Of a stretch of 56,320 nucleotides of DNA, positions 43,218-50,637 are shown in pieces (position 1 is the stretch's first letter; every line of letters begins with the position of its first letter). The stretch is from an uncultured Bacteroidales bacterium (lineage in GTDB: Bacteria > Bacteroidota > Bacteroidia > Bacteroidales > Bacteroidaceae): positions 1-56,320 of the forward strand of contig CACXUA010000036.1 in the NCBI GenBank assembly GCA_902770725.1. Direction: 5' to 3'. Under the pieces are notes generated by a model. The model did no database searches. It saw nothing but the letters and a program-made list of their open reading frames with translations, and had not been told where the DNA came from. Made by a program: the position numbers and the translations under genes.

Positions 43218-43248
43218 CAAAGATACGAACTTTAGTTGAGATTACAAA
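43218..43248 (-). promoter_or_regulatory. Promoter of the ileS operon
   Basis: On the minus strand: TTTG (43245-43248), 19-base spacer, TATCTTTG (43218-43225), 35 bases from the ATG. Confidence 0.75.
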
Positions 43249-43258
43249 ATAAACAAGC

Positions 43259-43293
43259 AAAAAAACACCGTTCGACTTTTTATTCGAACGGTG
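43259..43293 (-). terminator. Rho-independent terminator of the FadL-like gene
   Basis: Read on the minus strand: caccgttcga, loop ataaaaag, tcgaacggtg, then seven T. Confidence 0.85.
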
Positions 43294-43307
43294 TAGAAGT
43301 ATCAGGC

Positions 43308-43395
43308 GTTGGAACTTGGCACGTTAAGTTAATAAACTTAACACGCCATCTTGGTCAATTCGACACGCCATCTTTGCAAACTAAGCACGCCATCT
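43308..43395. repeat. 22-bp palindromic tandem repeat, array E (4 units plus a decayed fifth)
   Basis: Units carry cores ACTTGGCACGTTAAGT, ACTTAACACGCCATCT, ATTCGACACGCCATCT and ACTAAGCACGCCATCT at exact 22-base spacing. The array lies between the FadL-like gene's stop and its terminator, so it is inside the transcribed 3' UTR. Confidence 0.8.
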
Positions 43396-43416
43396 TTTGT
43401 GACTTAGCTGGTGAAA

Positions 43417-44856
43417 TTAGAGGTCGAGGTTAACGCCGATGCCAAAGGTATGGTTCTTACGATCGTAAACGTCTGTCTTGGGACCTGCTGCGGTCTGTGT
43501 GATGACTTCACGATCCTGATAGAAAGTGCACATATAACCGAGGTCGAAGTTGACTCTCTTGCTTGCTTTGACACGAACGCCAGCACCTACCATGTGGTTC
43601 GAGAGGTTGAAGGAGAGGTCGTTCATGAACTCGTCATTCATGCCGTAACGGGTTGTCTCCCAAGAACCTGATACTGTGAGCCACTTGCAGATGTCATATT
43701 CTGCACCAAGAAGGAACTCGTGAGTGTTGTGGTCGATGAGCTCCTCTTTGTTGAGGAACTTTGTGGAAACCTTGTCGAAGAACTGGTGGTAAGAAGCGCT
43801 AAGACGAAGCTTCTCGATGGGAGAGTATTGTGCACCCAGAGCAAGCATTGCGGGAATATCCTCGCGAACCTTCTTGCCGTCTTCGAACTGACTGAGAATG
43901 CCAGCAGCCTTTTCTTTTACCACATCGTCTGTGACAATTATGTCGCTGTTGTTTTTGAGGTTCAATCTGGTTGGCGCTTCATATTTGGCAGAGACATTCC
44001 ACTTGTCGTTAATCTTCCAGTCAACACCAAGAATGATGGCTACACCGAAACTTGTCTGGTCACAGTCGAGGTCTATGCCGTAGTTGTTGAGTGCCTGTGT
44101 GTTGTTAACTTCACCTCCAGGAGTTTGAAGGCTATAGGCGATAGTGGGAGTGACGGCACCGTTGTAGTTGGCAGTTGCATATATTCCACGAACACCAACA
44201 TATCCTGCTATGTTGTCGGTAAATTTGTATGTTCCACCGAGTTGTAATCCAAAGTGATAGGATTTACCTTTCATGAAGCTGTTGACGGAGTATCCCTTGA
44301 ACTTACCTGTAGCTGCAAGAGCGGAAGCGGTTGCGTTGTCGTAACCTTTTGCTATAAGTCCTTGTGTCAAGAGACCAGAAAGAACACCAGGAGTTTGCAT
44401 CATTGGAACAATCATTCCTGCGTAAGCTGCCTCGAAGGAACCCAGTCCGTTGTCGAACTTGCACATGCCGCCACCACCACAGATGGCAAAGTGAGCGGAG
44501 ACGCTCCACTTGTCTTTATTATAAGAAACGGTAAAGGAAGGAATCACGGGAGCCGTTGCCTTACCCTCGAAACGATGAGTGGTGTTGGGGTTTTCGGTGT
44601 TATACTGGAATAGCGGGAAAGTCGTCTCGATGTTGCGTTGCTGGAAAGCCGTTTGGTTGTTGAGGCTCAAGTGCCATCCGTTCTCGAGGAAAGCACCACC
44701 AGCAGGGTTGGCGTAGATACTTGTGATGTCAATCTTACCTTCTTGAGCAAAGTTGCGGACGAAGGCTGCATTCTGGTTGGTGTTGGTCAGGAGACCACCT
44801 GCAAATGCGTTACTAACTGTGGCAAAAGCCATCAAAATAAGTGCTGTTTTTTTCAT
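43417..44856 (-). CDS. FadL/OmpP1-family outer-membrane transporter
   Basis: 479 residues with signal peptide MKKTALILMAFATVSNAFA. The N-terminal hatch begins GGLLTNTNQNAAFVRNFAQ and continues ITSIYANPAGGAFL, the typical NPA(G/A) element. Barrel strands follow (WSVSAHFAICGGGGM, GYVGVRGIYATANYNG, KWNVSAKYEAPTRLNLK, FLLGAEYDICKWLTVSGSWE) and end in ...GIGVNLDL. FadL proteins admit hydrophobic compounds such as long-chain fatty acids. Monocistronic, with its own promoter and terminator. Confidence 0.9.
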   Translation of the reverse strand: MKKTALILMAFATVSNAFAGGLLTNTNQNAAFVRNFAQEGKIDITSIYANPAGGAFLENGWHLSLNNQTAFQQRNIETTFPLFQYNTENPNTTHRFEGKATAPVIPSFTVSYNKDKWSVSAHFAICGGGGMCKFDNGLGSFEAAYAGMIVPMMQTPGVLSGLLTQGLIAKGYDNATASALAATGKFKGYSVNSFMKGKSYHFGLQLGGTYKFTDNIAGYVGVRGIYATANYNGAVTPTIAYSLQTPGGEVNNTQALNNYGIDLDCDQTSFGVAIILGVDWKINDKWNVSAKYEAPTRLNLKNNSDIIVTDDVVKEKAAGILSQFEDGKKVREDIPAMLALGAQYSPIEKLRLSASYHQFFDKVSTKFLNKEELIDHNTHEFLLGAEYDICKWLTVSGSWETTRYGMNDEFMNDLSFNLSNHMVGAGVRVKASKRVNFDLGYMCTFYQDREVITQTAAGPKTDVYDRKNHTFGIGVNLDL

Positions 44857-44886
44857 TTTTTACCTTAAATTGGTTAAAATCGGCTG

Positions 44887-44917
44887 CAAAGGTAACACAA
44901 TTCTCCCGTTTGTGCAA
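44887..44917 (-). promoter_or_regulatory. Promoter of the FadL-like gene
   Basis: On the minus strand: TTG (44915-44917), 20-base spacer, TACCTTTG (44887-44894), 30 bases from the ATG. Confidence 0.7.
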
Positions 44918-44963
44918 GTTTTTTGAAGAAAAATGCACAATAAATATATGTTTTGTGCAATTC

Positions 44964-46271
44964 TTAGTGCCCAGCTAAGGCATAAATCGTCTTTTGTCCC
45001 TTAATTTTGAGACCTTTGATGTCTTTGAGGAGTTTGCTTGCCGAAGCGCGTTCTACAGCCACATAAGACCAATGGGGCAGCACGTCGATTCTGCCGATTT
45101 GACTGCTCTCGAGACCGCCTTGTTTTGTAAGGAAGCCCACGATATCGCCTCGACTTATCTTGTCCTTCTTGCCTTTACCTATATATAATGTCACCCAAAG
45201 CGGCTTCTCTGGCTTGGGAACTTTGGTGGGCAAAGCAATGGTTTCGACCTCTTCAACGATATAAGAAGGCAAACTCTCCTCAGGTCCGAGGATGAAATAG
45301 GCGTTTCCTTTCATGTCCCACCTTGCTGTTCTACCGTTGCGATGCGTGCAAGCTTCCTCGTTTAAGGGTAGGTGGTAGTGGATGATATTATCGACATCCG
45401 TGATGTCCAACCCTCGAGAAGCGAGGTCTGTGCTGACGAAAACATTACATGAGCCGTTCATGAAGCGGTAGAGCGCCCTTTCGCGGTCACGTTGTTCCAT
45501 GCCTCCGTGAAAGATGCCGGCCATGATGCCTTGCTTTTCAAGGAAGTTTCCAACGCGCTCCACGCTCTCCCTGTAGCCCACGAAAACGAGGCTCTTCTGC
45601 GTTCCAAGCGTGCAAAGCAAGCGATACAAGGTCTGCAACTTGTCCTTTTCGGGCGATTTGACGATATAGAGACTGATGCGGTCGTCGCTCTCTCCGTCAA
45701 GGAAGTTGAGGCGGACATGCTTGTCTGTTCCTACGAACGACGGGATATCTTCGCTATCGGTTGCAGAGAGGAGAATGCGCTGTTGCAGATAGGGGAGTAG
45801 GGAGATAATGCTCTGCATCTGTTCGCGAAAGCCCAACTCGAGCGACTTGTCGAACTCATCGATGACGAGGGTCTTGACGCAATCAGCAAGCAGGTTGCCT
45901 TTCTGCAGATGGTCGAGCAGCCTGCCTGGTGTTGCAGCCACGAGGTGAGGCCGAAGCCCCTTCAGAAGCTGATGCTCCTCCATTGCTGGACGGCCTCCAT
46001 AACAAGCGCAGACACGAAGCTCAGAACAAATTCTGCGAGCCACATCGGCTGTCTGTATTGCCAGTTCTCTTGAGGGAACTATGACGAGAGCCTGCAGGTC
46101 GTCGCTCTTCGCATCGAGTTTCTCCAACAAAGGCAACAGGTAAGCAAGTGTCTTGCCCGAGCCTGTAGGACTGAGAAGCACTATCGACGAACCCTTTCGA
46201 GCCGTTTGCAACATGTCTTGTTGCATGGCATTGAGGGCATCTATTCCGAGGCGAGAGAGGTCGTAAGTCAT
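44964..46271 (-). CDS. DEAD-box RNA helicase, DbpA-like
   Basis: 435 residues. Motifs: SPTGSGKT (Walker A), PSRELAIQ, TPGRLLDHL, then motif II as VIDEFDKSLELGF, that is DEFD in place of DEAD; SATDS, STDLASRGLDI and HRNGRTARWD follow. Residues about 360-435 form the DbpA RNA-binding domain (LWVTLYIGKGKKDKISRGDI and following), which in the relatives targets hairpin 92 of 23S rRNA, so a role in large-subunit assembly is likely. Starts one base after the nhaD stop. Confidence 0.9.
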   Translation of the reverse strand: MTYDLSRLGIDALNAMQQDMLQTARKGSSIVLLSPTGSGKTLAYLLPLLEKLDAKSDDLQALVIVPSRELAIQTADVARRICSELRVCACYGGRPAMEEHQLLKGLRPHLVAATPGRLLDHLQKGNLLADCVKTLVIDEFDKSLELGFREQMQSIISLLPYLQQRILLSATDSEDIPSFVGTDKHVRLNFLDGESDDRISLYIVKSPEKDKLQTLYRLLCTLGTQKSLVFVGYRESVERVGNFLEKQGIMAGIFHGGMEQRDRERALYRFMNGSCNVFVSTDLASRGLDITDVDNIIHYHLPLNEEACTHRNGRTARWDMKGNAYFILGPEESLPSYIVEEVETIALPTKVPKPEKPLWVTLYIGKGKKDKISRGDIVGFLTKQGGLESSQIGRIDVLPHWSYVAVERASASKLLKDIKGLKIKGQKTIYALAGH

Positions 46272-46272
46272 G

Positions 46273-47676
46273 TTATCTCAGGAAATAATCTACGAGGAAG
46301 TAGATGCCGAGGCTGACGAACCAGCCGAGAAGCACCTTCCAAGTGATGTGTTTCAGGTACCACCAAATGGTGACATCCTCTGATTTCATGAGGGCATAGC
46401 CTGCCGTATTTCCGATTGGCAAAAGGCAGCCGCCTACGCAACCGCTCAGCGTGATGAGGTGCCAATACTGTCCGTTCTGCACGAAACTCTGCATGTATTC
46501 GGTCATTCCGCTTGTTCCGCCGTCCAGGACGGGATAGATGGAGATGCCGCTTATGACGAGGGCAATGTTGTCCATCACAGCGCTGACGGCTCCCAGAACG
46601 AGCGACATTATATATATATTATGTATATTTCCGTCGCACCAACTTCTGACGCTGTTCATTGCTCCGACTTCGATGAGGATGTCCACGCAGAGACCTATGC
46701 CGAGGAAGAACATAATCATCTGAATCAATTCATATTGGAGGCTGCGATTTGTGCGGGCTTGAAGGGGCTGGTCGCTGAGGATGCGTTTGCGGTTGATGAC
46801 TTCGTTCACCACCCAAAGCACGCCAAGCACGCAAAGAGCGCCAAGGAAAGGAGGCAGGTTCGTGAGCCTGTAGAAGGTGGGTACGAACCACAAACCGACG
46901 ATTCCGAGGAAGAGCATCAGGATTTGTTGCCAAGGTTTCACGTCGCCATCATCACCTCTGAACATCATCACGCTGCTGCGCTTCAGGTCGAGGTGAGCGG
47001 GGAGTTTCCTGCCGATGAGGTAGGTGGGGACGATAGTGGCGAAGAGAGCGGGCAGGACAAGTGCGGCTGTGTAGTTGGTGGGAGTGACGGCTCCTCGCGT
47101 CCAAACCAGCAAGGAAGTGACGTCGCCAATGACGGTGAAGCAACCGCCGCAGTTTGTGGCTATCACGATGATTGCGCCCAAGAGCATCCGTTGCCTGTGA
47201 TTGACCACGAGTTGGTTCATCACCATCAGCATCACGACTGCCGAAGTCAGGTTGTCCAGGTTGGCGGAGAGTCCGAAACTGCAGAGAGCGAGCATCGTGA
47301 CGACGACCCAAGTGCTGCGACTTCGGCAAAGTTTTGTGACGAGGTCGAAGCATCCGTTGTTGGCCAGAACATCTACAATTGCCATCGTCGTCAGCAAGTA
47401 CATCACCACGCTGGTCAGTTGGGCGATGTGGCTGGCAAAGACTTTCTGCCGGATGAACTCGTTGACCGCCTTGATGCTATAGTCCTGACTGCCAAGGAAT
47501 TCGCGGAACACGCTGTCGTGAAGCGTCTCGATATAGTAGGGGCCCACGCAGACGTAGAGCACCCATCCCCAGACTCCGCAGAAGAGCGCCACGGTGGCTT
47601 TGTTGATGCGGGTAATGTGTTCCGTGCAGATGAGCAGATAGCCCAGCAACATCAAGGTAACAATAGCAATAGTCAT
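46273..47676 (-). CDS. NhaD-type Na+/H+ antiporter-like permease
   Basis: 467 residues from MTIAIVTLMLLGYLLICTEH; the longer ORF to 47799 would add an N-terminus made of repeat DNA, so I reject it. About 11-12 membrane helices. Key family segments are FGLSANLDNLTSAVVMLMVMN, NCGGCFTVIGDVTSLLVW and LGAVSAVMDNIALVISGI, which repeat the D-N-(L/I) pairs typical of the ion transporter superfamily. In relatives it expels Na+ or Li+ against H+. Precedes the DbpA-like helicase by one base, an arrangement that suggests co-transcription. Confidence 0.88.
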   Translation of the reverse strand: MTIAIVTLMLLGYLLICTEHITRINKATVALFCGVWGWVLYVCVGPYYIETLHDSVFREFLGSQDYSIKAVNEFIRQKVFASHIAQLTSVVMYLLTTMAIVDVLANNGCFDLVTKLCRSRSTWVVVTMLALCSFGLSANLDNLTSAVVMLMVMNQLVVNHRQRMLLGAIIVIATNCGGCFTVIGDVTSLLVWTRGAVTPTNYTAALVLPALFATIVPTYLIGRKLPAHLDLKRSSVMMFRGDDGDVKPWQQILMLFLGIVGLWFVPTFYRLTNLPPFLGALCVLGVLWVVNEVINRKRILSDQPLQARTNRSLQYELIQMIMFFLGIGLCVDILIEVGAMNSVRSWCDGNIHNIYIMSLVLGAVSAVMDNIALVISGISIYPVLDGGTSGMTEYMQSFVQNGQYWHLITLSGCVGGCLLPIGNTAGYALMKSEDVTIWWYLKHITWKVLLGWFVSLGIYFLVDYFLR

Positions 47677-47701
47677 GGTCGTTAATTGAGCTTTAGAATG
47701 T

Positions 47702-47745
47702 GTCAACTCGTCAACTTGTTTACTCGTCAACTCGTTAACTCGAGT
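47702..47745. repeat. Possible degenerate member of the 22-bp repeat family, array F
   Basis: gtcaactcgt recurs at 47702 and 47726, with gtcaacttg and gttaactcg between and after. The motif resembles the family, but spacing is not exactly 22 and palindromes are poor. It lies upstream of nhaD. Confidence 0.35.
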
Positions 47746-47784
47746 ACAAAAGTAGTTAAAAATCCTCAAAACGACAAGCAATTC

Positions 47785-47815
47785 TTTGTTATTTCTCACA
47801 AAATAGATAATTTTG
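47785..47815 (+). promoter_or_regulatory. Promoter of the 169-aa secreted protein gene
   Basis: TTTG (47785-47788), 19-base spacer, TAATTTTG (47808-47815), only 8 bases before the ATG at 47823, so the leader is short. Confidence 0.6.
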
Positions 47816-47822
47816 TGGTGTT

Positions 47823-48332
47823 ATGAAGAAAATAATAAGTCTATTGATGCTCCTTTCTGCCCTTAATGTAGGGGCGCAGAAGGTCGAGTTGGCCGTCGGC
47901 GAAGGTTGGGTGGAGATACCCGTCCAGCAGACGCAGAGCGAATTGAAGCCGGGCTGGAAGATTGTGGATTATCAGATGAAGAGCAAGTTGACGCACTATC
48001 TTTCGGGCGGCCACGCCAGTCAGCTGACCGACGGAAACCGACCTGTCTTTCGTGTTACTCCAGCCGAAAAAGAAGTCCTCATCGACTACGTCCTCATCCG
48101 TCTGAAAGCCTCGAAATACTATCGGAAAATGTTCAAGCCGTTGCTGATTGAGTGCAACTATACAAGGCTGGAACCCAGCGCGTTCGATGTAAAAGTCGAA
48201 AGTGATAGTTTCATCTGTCAGCCTCGCCAGCCTCTTCAGCCGGGAGAGTACATTCTAGCCAATCTGAAGCAGCAGCCAATCGGTGAACTTCAAGACCTGC
48301 TCGTCTATCCGTTTTGTGTAGGAAAAGAATAG
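47823..48332 (+). CDS. Hypothetical secreted protein, 169 aa
   Basis: No family recognised. Signal peptide MKKIISLLMLLSALNVGAQ, then a small beta-rich domain (VELAVGEGWVEIPVQQTQSE, PVFRVTPAEKEVLIDYVLIR, FDVKVESDSFICQPRQPLQPGEYILANL). The end, DLLVYPFCVGKE, and the PGEYxL pattern resemble Ig-like accessory domains. It is divergent from nhaD and followed by repeat array G. Possibly periplasmic. Confidence 0.75.
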   Translation: MKKIISLLMLLSALNVGAQKVELAVGEGWVEIPVQQTQSELKPGWKIVDYQMKSKLTHYLSGGHASQLTDGNRPVFRVTPAEKEVLIDYVLIRLKASKYYRKMFKPLLIECNYTRLEPSAFDVKVESDSFICQPRQPLQPGEYILANLKQQPIGELQDLLVYPFCVGKE

Positions 48333-48348
48333 TTTTCGTGTCATTTTG

Positions 48349-48546
48349 ACACTTTCAAAATGGGGCGTTTTCAGGCACAAAATGGTTCGTTTTGAGTCGA
48401 AACACGCCTCTTTTGCCAACTAGGTTAATGTAAATTCCAAACTTAGCACGCCAAGTTGACCAACTTAACACGCTAAGTTTGCCAACGCCCCACGTTAAGT
48501 TTGGCATTTCCCCACGTCGAAATCGGTCAAAAAACACGCAATTTTG
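48349..48546. repeat. 22-bp tandem repeat, array G (about nine units, edges degenerate)
   Basis: Starting near 48349, units recur every 22 bases: CTTTCAAAATGGGGCG-type at the edges, then GCCAACTAGGTTAATGTAAA, CCAAACTTAGCACGCCAAGT, ACCAACTTAACACGCTAAGT, GCCAACGCCCCACGTTAAGT. The ends carry CAAAATGGGGC (from 48354) and its complement GCCCCATTTTG (near 48545-48555), an 11-bp inverted repeat flanking the block. It follows the 169-aa gene. The remaining gene-free DNA, 48556-48785, is AT-rich and shows nothing I can identify. Confidence 0.7.
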
Positions 48547-48785
48547 CCCCATTTTGCAAGGTGAAGTTGTCAATTTGACCTATTAAATTTGTTTCAAAGA
48601 AACATAATTATCACATTATCAATTGGTTATGTAAACTTAGCGAGAATGCGATAATTTAAGCCTCGGCACATCTCGGCTCAAAAGAATCGATTCTCAGAGC
48701 CTCAAAGAAATGCAAGTTGTAAGCAGATTTGGCTAGAACCGAACATTGTGTCAAAAAGCCTTAACTGCTTATAGGCAACAATTAG

Positions 48786-49184
48786 TTAGTTCTTTACCAG
48801 TTTTTCTATCTCTTCAATAAGCTTTTGTGCTGGTTCAATTCTTTCCCTCAATTCATCTGCTTCAACTTCATAGACACAGTTGTAGTCGCTTTCTTCGCGC
48901 ATTGTCTGCAGTTGATTATAGAGACGACCATACTCTATTGGAAGGATTCCTGTCTTGATATAATTGAGGTTGAAAACGGCATGTGAGCCTTTATGCGTGT
49001 TTATGATGTGACCGTCATGAATGAGAAGTGCATTGATTGCATGGAATACTGCATAGTAAAGACGATTGGCAGCTCCGCTCCACTTGTTGGCGGCTGTGAG
49101 GATTGTTATCTCTTCGAAGGTGTCACGGGCTTTCTTAAGCTCCAATGTTACCAGAGTTGTGCGTTCGTCATTAGTCAAACTCAT
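48786..49184 (-). CDS. HEPN-domain protein (partner of MNT nucleotidyltransferase)
   Basis: 132 residues, all helical, with the HEPN core GAANRLYYAVFHAINALLI (residues 37-55) and HKGSHAVFNLNYIKTGILP, then LYNQLQTMREESDYN. It overlaps the MNT gene by 4 bases (ATGA). HEPN/MNT pairs act as toxin-antitoxin or nucleotide-modifying modules. In HepT toxins the catalytic RNase motif is R-x4-H-x-Y; here the C-terminal helix reads R-E-E-S-D-Y-N with no His, so ribonuclease activity is not evident. It could instead be a non-catalytic HEPN of the substrate-binding kind. Confidence 0.85.
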   Translation of the reverse strand: MSLTNDERTTLVTLELKKARDTFEEITILTAANKWSGAANRLYYAVFHAINALLIHDGHIINTHKGSHAVFNLNYIKTGILPIEYGRLYNQLQTMREESDYNCVYEVEADELRERIEPAQKLIEEIEKLVKN

Positions 49185-49501
49185 TGCAGCACATACTTGT
49201 CTTGTTCTACATTCTTATGAAAAGGAAGGAAAGTCCATTCGTTCCATTGCTTCTGGGTGTATAGTGAGGGACTGATTTCTTCACCAATGTCCCAGCCCAG
49301 TTCACGGAAAGGATAGGTGACATCATAGTCGCTTGCTTCCAGCTTTGGCTTGTTCAGCAGAATCAAAATGTCCCAATCCGAACCTTCATGAGCATTGCCA
49401 CGAGCACGGGAACCATAAAGCCAAACCTGCCCGTCAGGCGGTACGACCTTATGGCTGGTCTCTTTGATTTTACGGATTACTTCCTTTTCCTTCGCGGTCA
49501 T
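49181..49501 (-). CDS. MNT-family minimal nucleotidyltransferase
   Basis: 106 residues. The pol-beta-type motif GSRARGNAHEGSDWD (residues 30-44) fits GS-x10-D-x-D exactly, and the downstream helix-strand layout agrees. MntA-type enzymes adenylylate their HEPN partner to neutralise it, or other small targets. A promoter with perfect spacing precedes it at 49521-49551, so MNT and HEPN form a two-gene operon with MNT first. Confidence 0.9.
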   Translation of the reverse strand: MTAKEKEVIRKIKETSHKVVPPDGQVWLYGSRARGNAHEGSDWDILILLNKPKLEASDYDVTYPFRELGWDIGEEISPSLYTQKQWNEWTFLPFHKNVEQDKYVLQ

Positions 49502-49520
49502 AATACAACGTTATGCGTTG

Positions 49521-49551
49521 CAAAGTTAGCAATTTATCCTATTCGAGCAAA
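49521..49551 (-). promoter_or_regulatory. Promoter of the MNT-HEPN operon
   Basis: On the minus strand: TTTG (49548-49551), 19-base spacer, TAACTTTG (49521-49528), 20 bases before the MNT ATG. Confidence 0.7.
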
Positions 49552-49568
49552 GGAATAAGCAGGAAATG

Positions 49569-49600
49569 TTGCATTTAATGAATTATTTTTCGTAACTTTG
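49569..49600 (+). promoter_or_regulatory. Promoter of the DUF4375-smpB operon
   Basis: TTG (49569-49571), 21-base spacer, TAACTTTG (49593-49600), 20 bases before the ATG. Confidence 0.65.
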
Positions 49601-49619
49601 TCGCACAATAAAGCAAGAA

Positions 49620-50123
49620 ATGAAAGTCAACATACCAGAAGTAAAACTCCAAGAGGCTGCAGGTCAGGGCACTGATGCATTCTTGACAGTCGTTCACGAC
49701 GCTATCCTCGATGCCGTTGGTGGCGAGGTTAATGCAGAGACTTTGCCGCTCCTGAATGGCGAACAGACAACGCTGCTGGCCTACTTCATCCTGCGCGAAG
49801 AGGTGATGGACGGCGGCTTCATCCAACTCATTCACAATGGTTACGGCCCCTTCATCTTCCTCAATCCCTTCGCAAAAGCAATGAGACTTTGGGGCGCTCA
49901 CGAGTTCAGCAAACTCATCTATAAGGGAAGAAAGCTTTTCGAACAGCATTCAGAGGCTCTCACGAAAGATTGCACAGACGAGCAGTTCATGGCGCTCTTC
50001 GAGCAATACCCTGAGTTCGACGACCTCGACGACGAGTTCATCGAGATGGAAGAAGAAGTGACGGACCTCATCGCTCACTATGTCGATGAGCATCTCGAGC
50101 AGTTTGTCAATGTCAGGAGTTAA
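49620..50123 (+). CDS. DUF4375 (DMP19-like) protein
   Basis: 167 residues, with the family core LNGEQTTLLAYFILREEVMDGGFIQLIHNGYG (residues about 45-75), then FAKAMRLWGAHEFSKL and an acidic C-terminus (FDDLDDEFIEMEEEVTD). The studied relative, DMP19 of Neisseria, mimics DNA and binds a transcription factor; whether this one does is unknown. The negative charge of the C-terminal helix fits such a role. It precedes smpB by 30 bases containing the repeat aaaggagttaa. Confidence 0.85.
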   Translation: MKVNIPEVKLQEAAGQGTDAFLTVVHDAILDAVGGEVNAETLPLLNGEQTTLLAYFILREEVMDGGFIQLIHNGYGPFIFLNPFAKAMRLWGAHEFSKLIYKGRKLFEQHSEALTKDCTDEQFMALFEQYPEFDDLDDEFIEMEEEVTDLIAHYVDEHLEQFVNVRS

Positions 50124-50153
50124 AGGAGTTAAGGTAGTTAAAGGAGTTAAAGA

Positions 50154-50633
50154 ATGGCAAAGACGCTGATTCCCAACAAGGGGAAAGACATAAACATCAA
50201 GAACAAGCGAGCCGAGTTCGACTACCTGCTCATGGATAAATACACGGCAGGGCTCGTCTTGACTGGCACCGAGATTAAGAGCATCCGCAAAGGAAAAGCG
50301 AGTCTGGTGGATACTTACTGCTATGTGATTCAGGGCGAGGTGTGGGTCAAGAACATGTATATCGCGCAATACGAGCAAGGCTCCTACAACAACCATATGG
50401 AAAGGCGCGACCGCAAACTCCTGCTCAACCGCAAAGAGATTCGCAAGATACAGCAGACAGTCAAGTCTCCAGGCTTCAGCATCGTGCCAACTCTCCTGTT
50501 TGTTGATGAGAAAGGACTTGCCAAACTCGACATCCACATTGCTCGAGGCAAGAAGGAATACGACAAGCGCGAGACACTCAAAGAGAAAGAAGACCGACGA
50601 AACATTGACCGTCAGTTCAAGAAGAGCTACTGA
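50154..50633 (+). CDS. smpB: SsrA-binding protein SmpB
   Basis: 159 residues, typical. SmpB carries tmRNA to stalled ribosomes. Conserved parts: [69 protein letters not shown], and a Lys/Arg-rich C-terminal helix ([17 protein letters not shown]). No ssrA is in the window. Downstream the MBOAT gene is convergent, with 4 bases between stops. Confidence 0.96.
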   Translation: MAKTLIPNKGKDINIKNKRAEFDYLLMDKYTAGLVLTGTEIKSIRKGKASLVDTYCYVIQGEVWVKNMYIAQYEQGSYNNHMERRDRKLLLNRKEIRKIQQTVKSPGFSIVPTLLFVDEKGLAKLDIHIARGKKEYDKRETLKEKEDRRNIDRQFKKSY

Positions 50634-50637
50634 AAAC

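Noticed and set aside
46459..47685. 408-codon open frame antisense to nhaD
   Set aside because: Rich in His, Glu and Asp as expected from the reverse of hydrophobic codons; no motifs.
47677..47799. N-terminal extension of the NhaD-like protein (start at 47799)
   Set aside because: The added residues come from the gtcaactcg repeat DNA and are hydrophilic, while the family starts at the first membrane helix, MTIAIVTLM at 47676.
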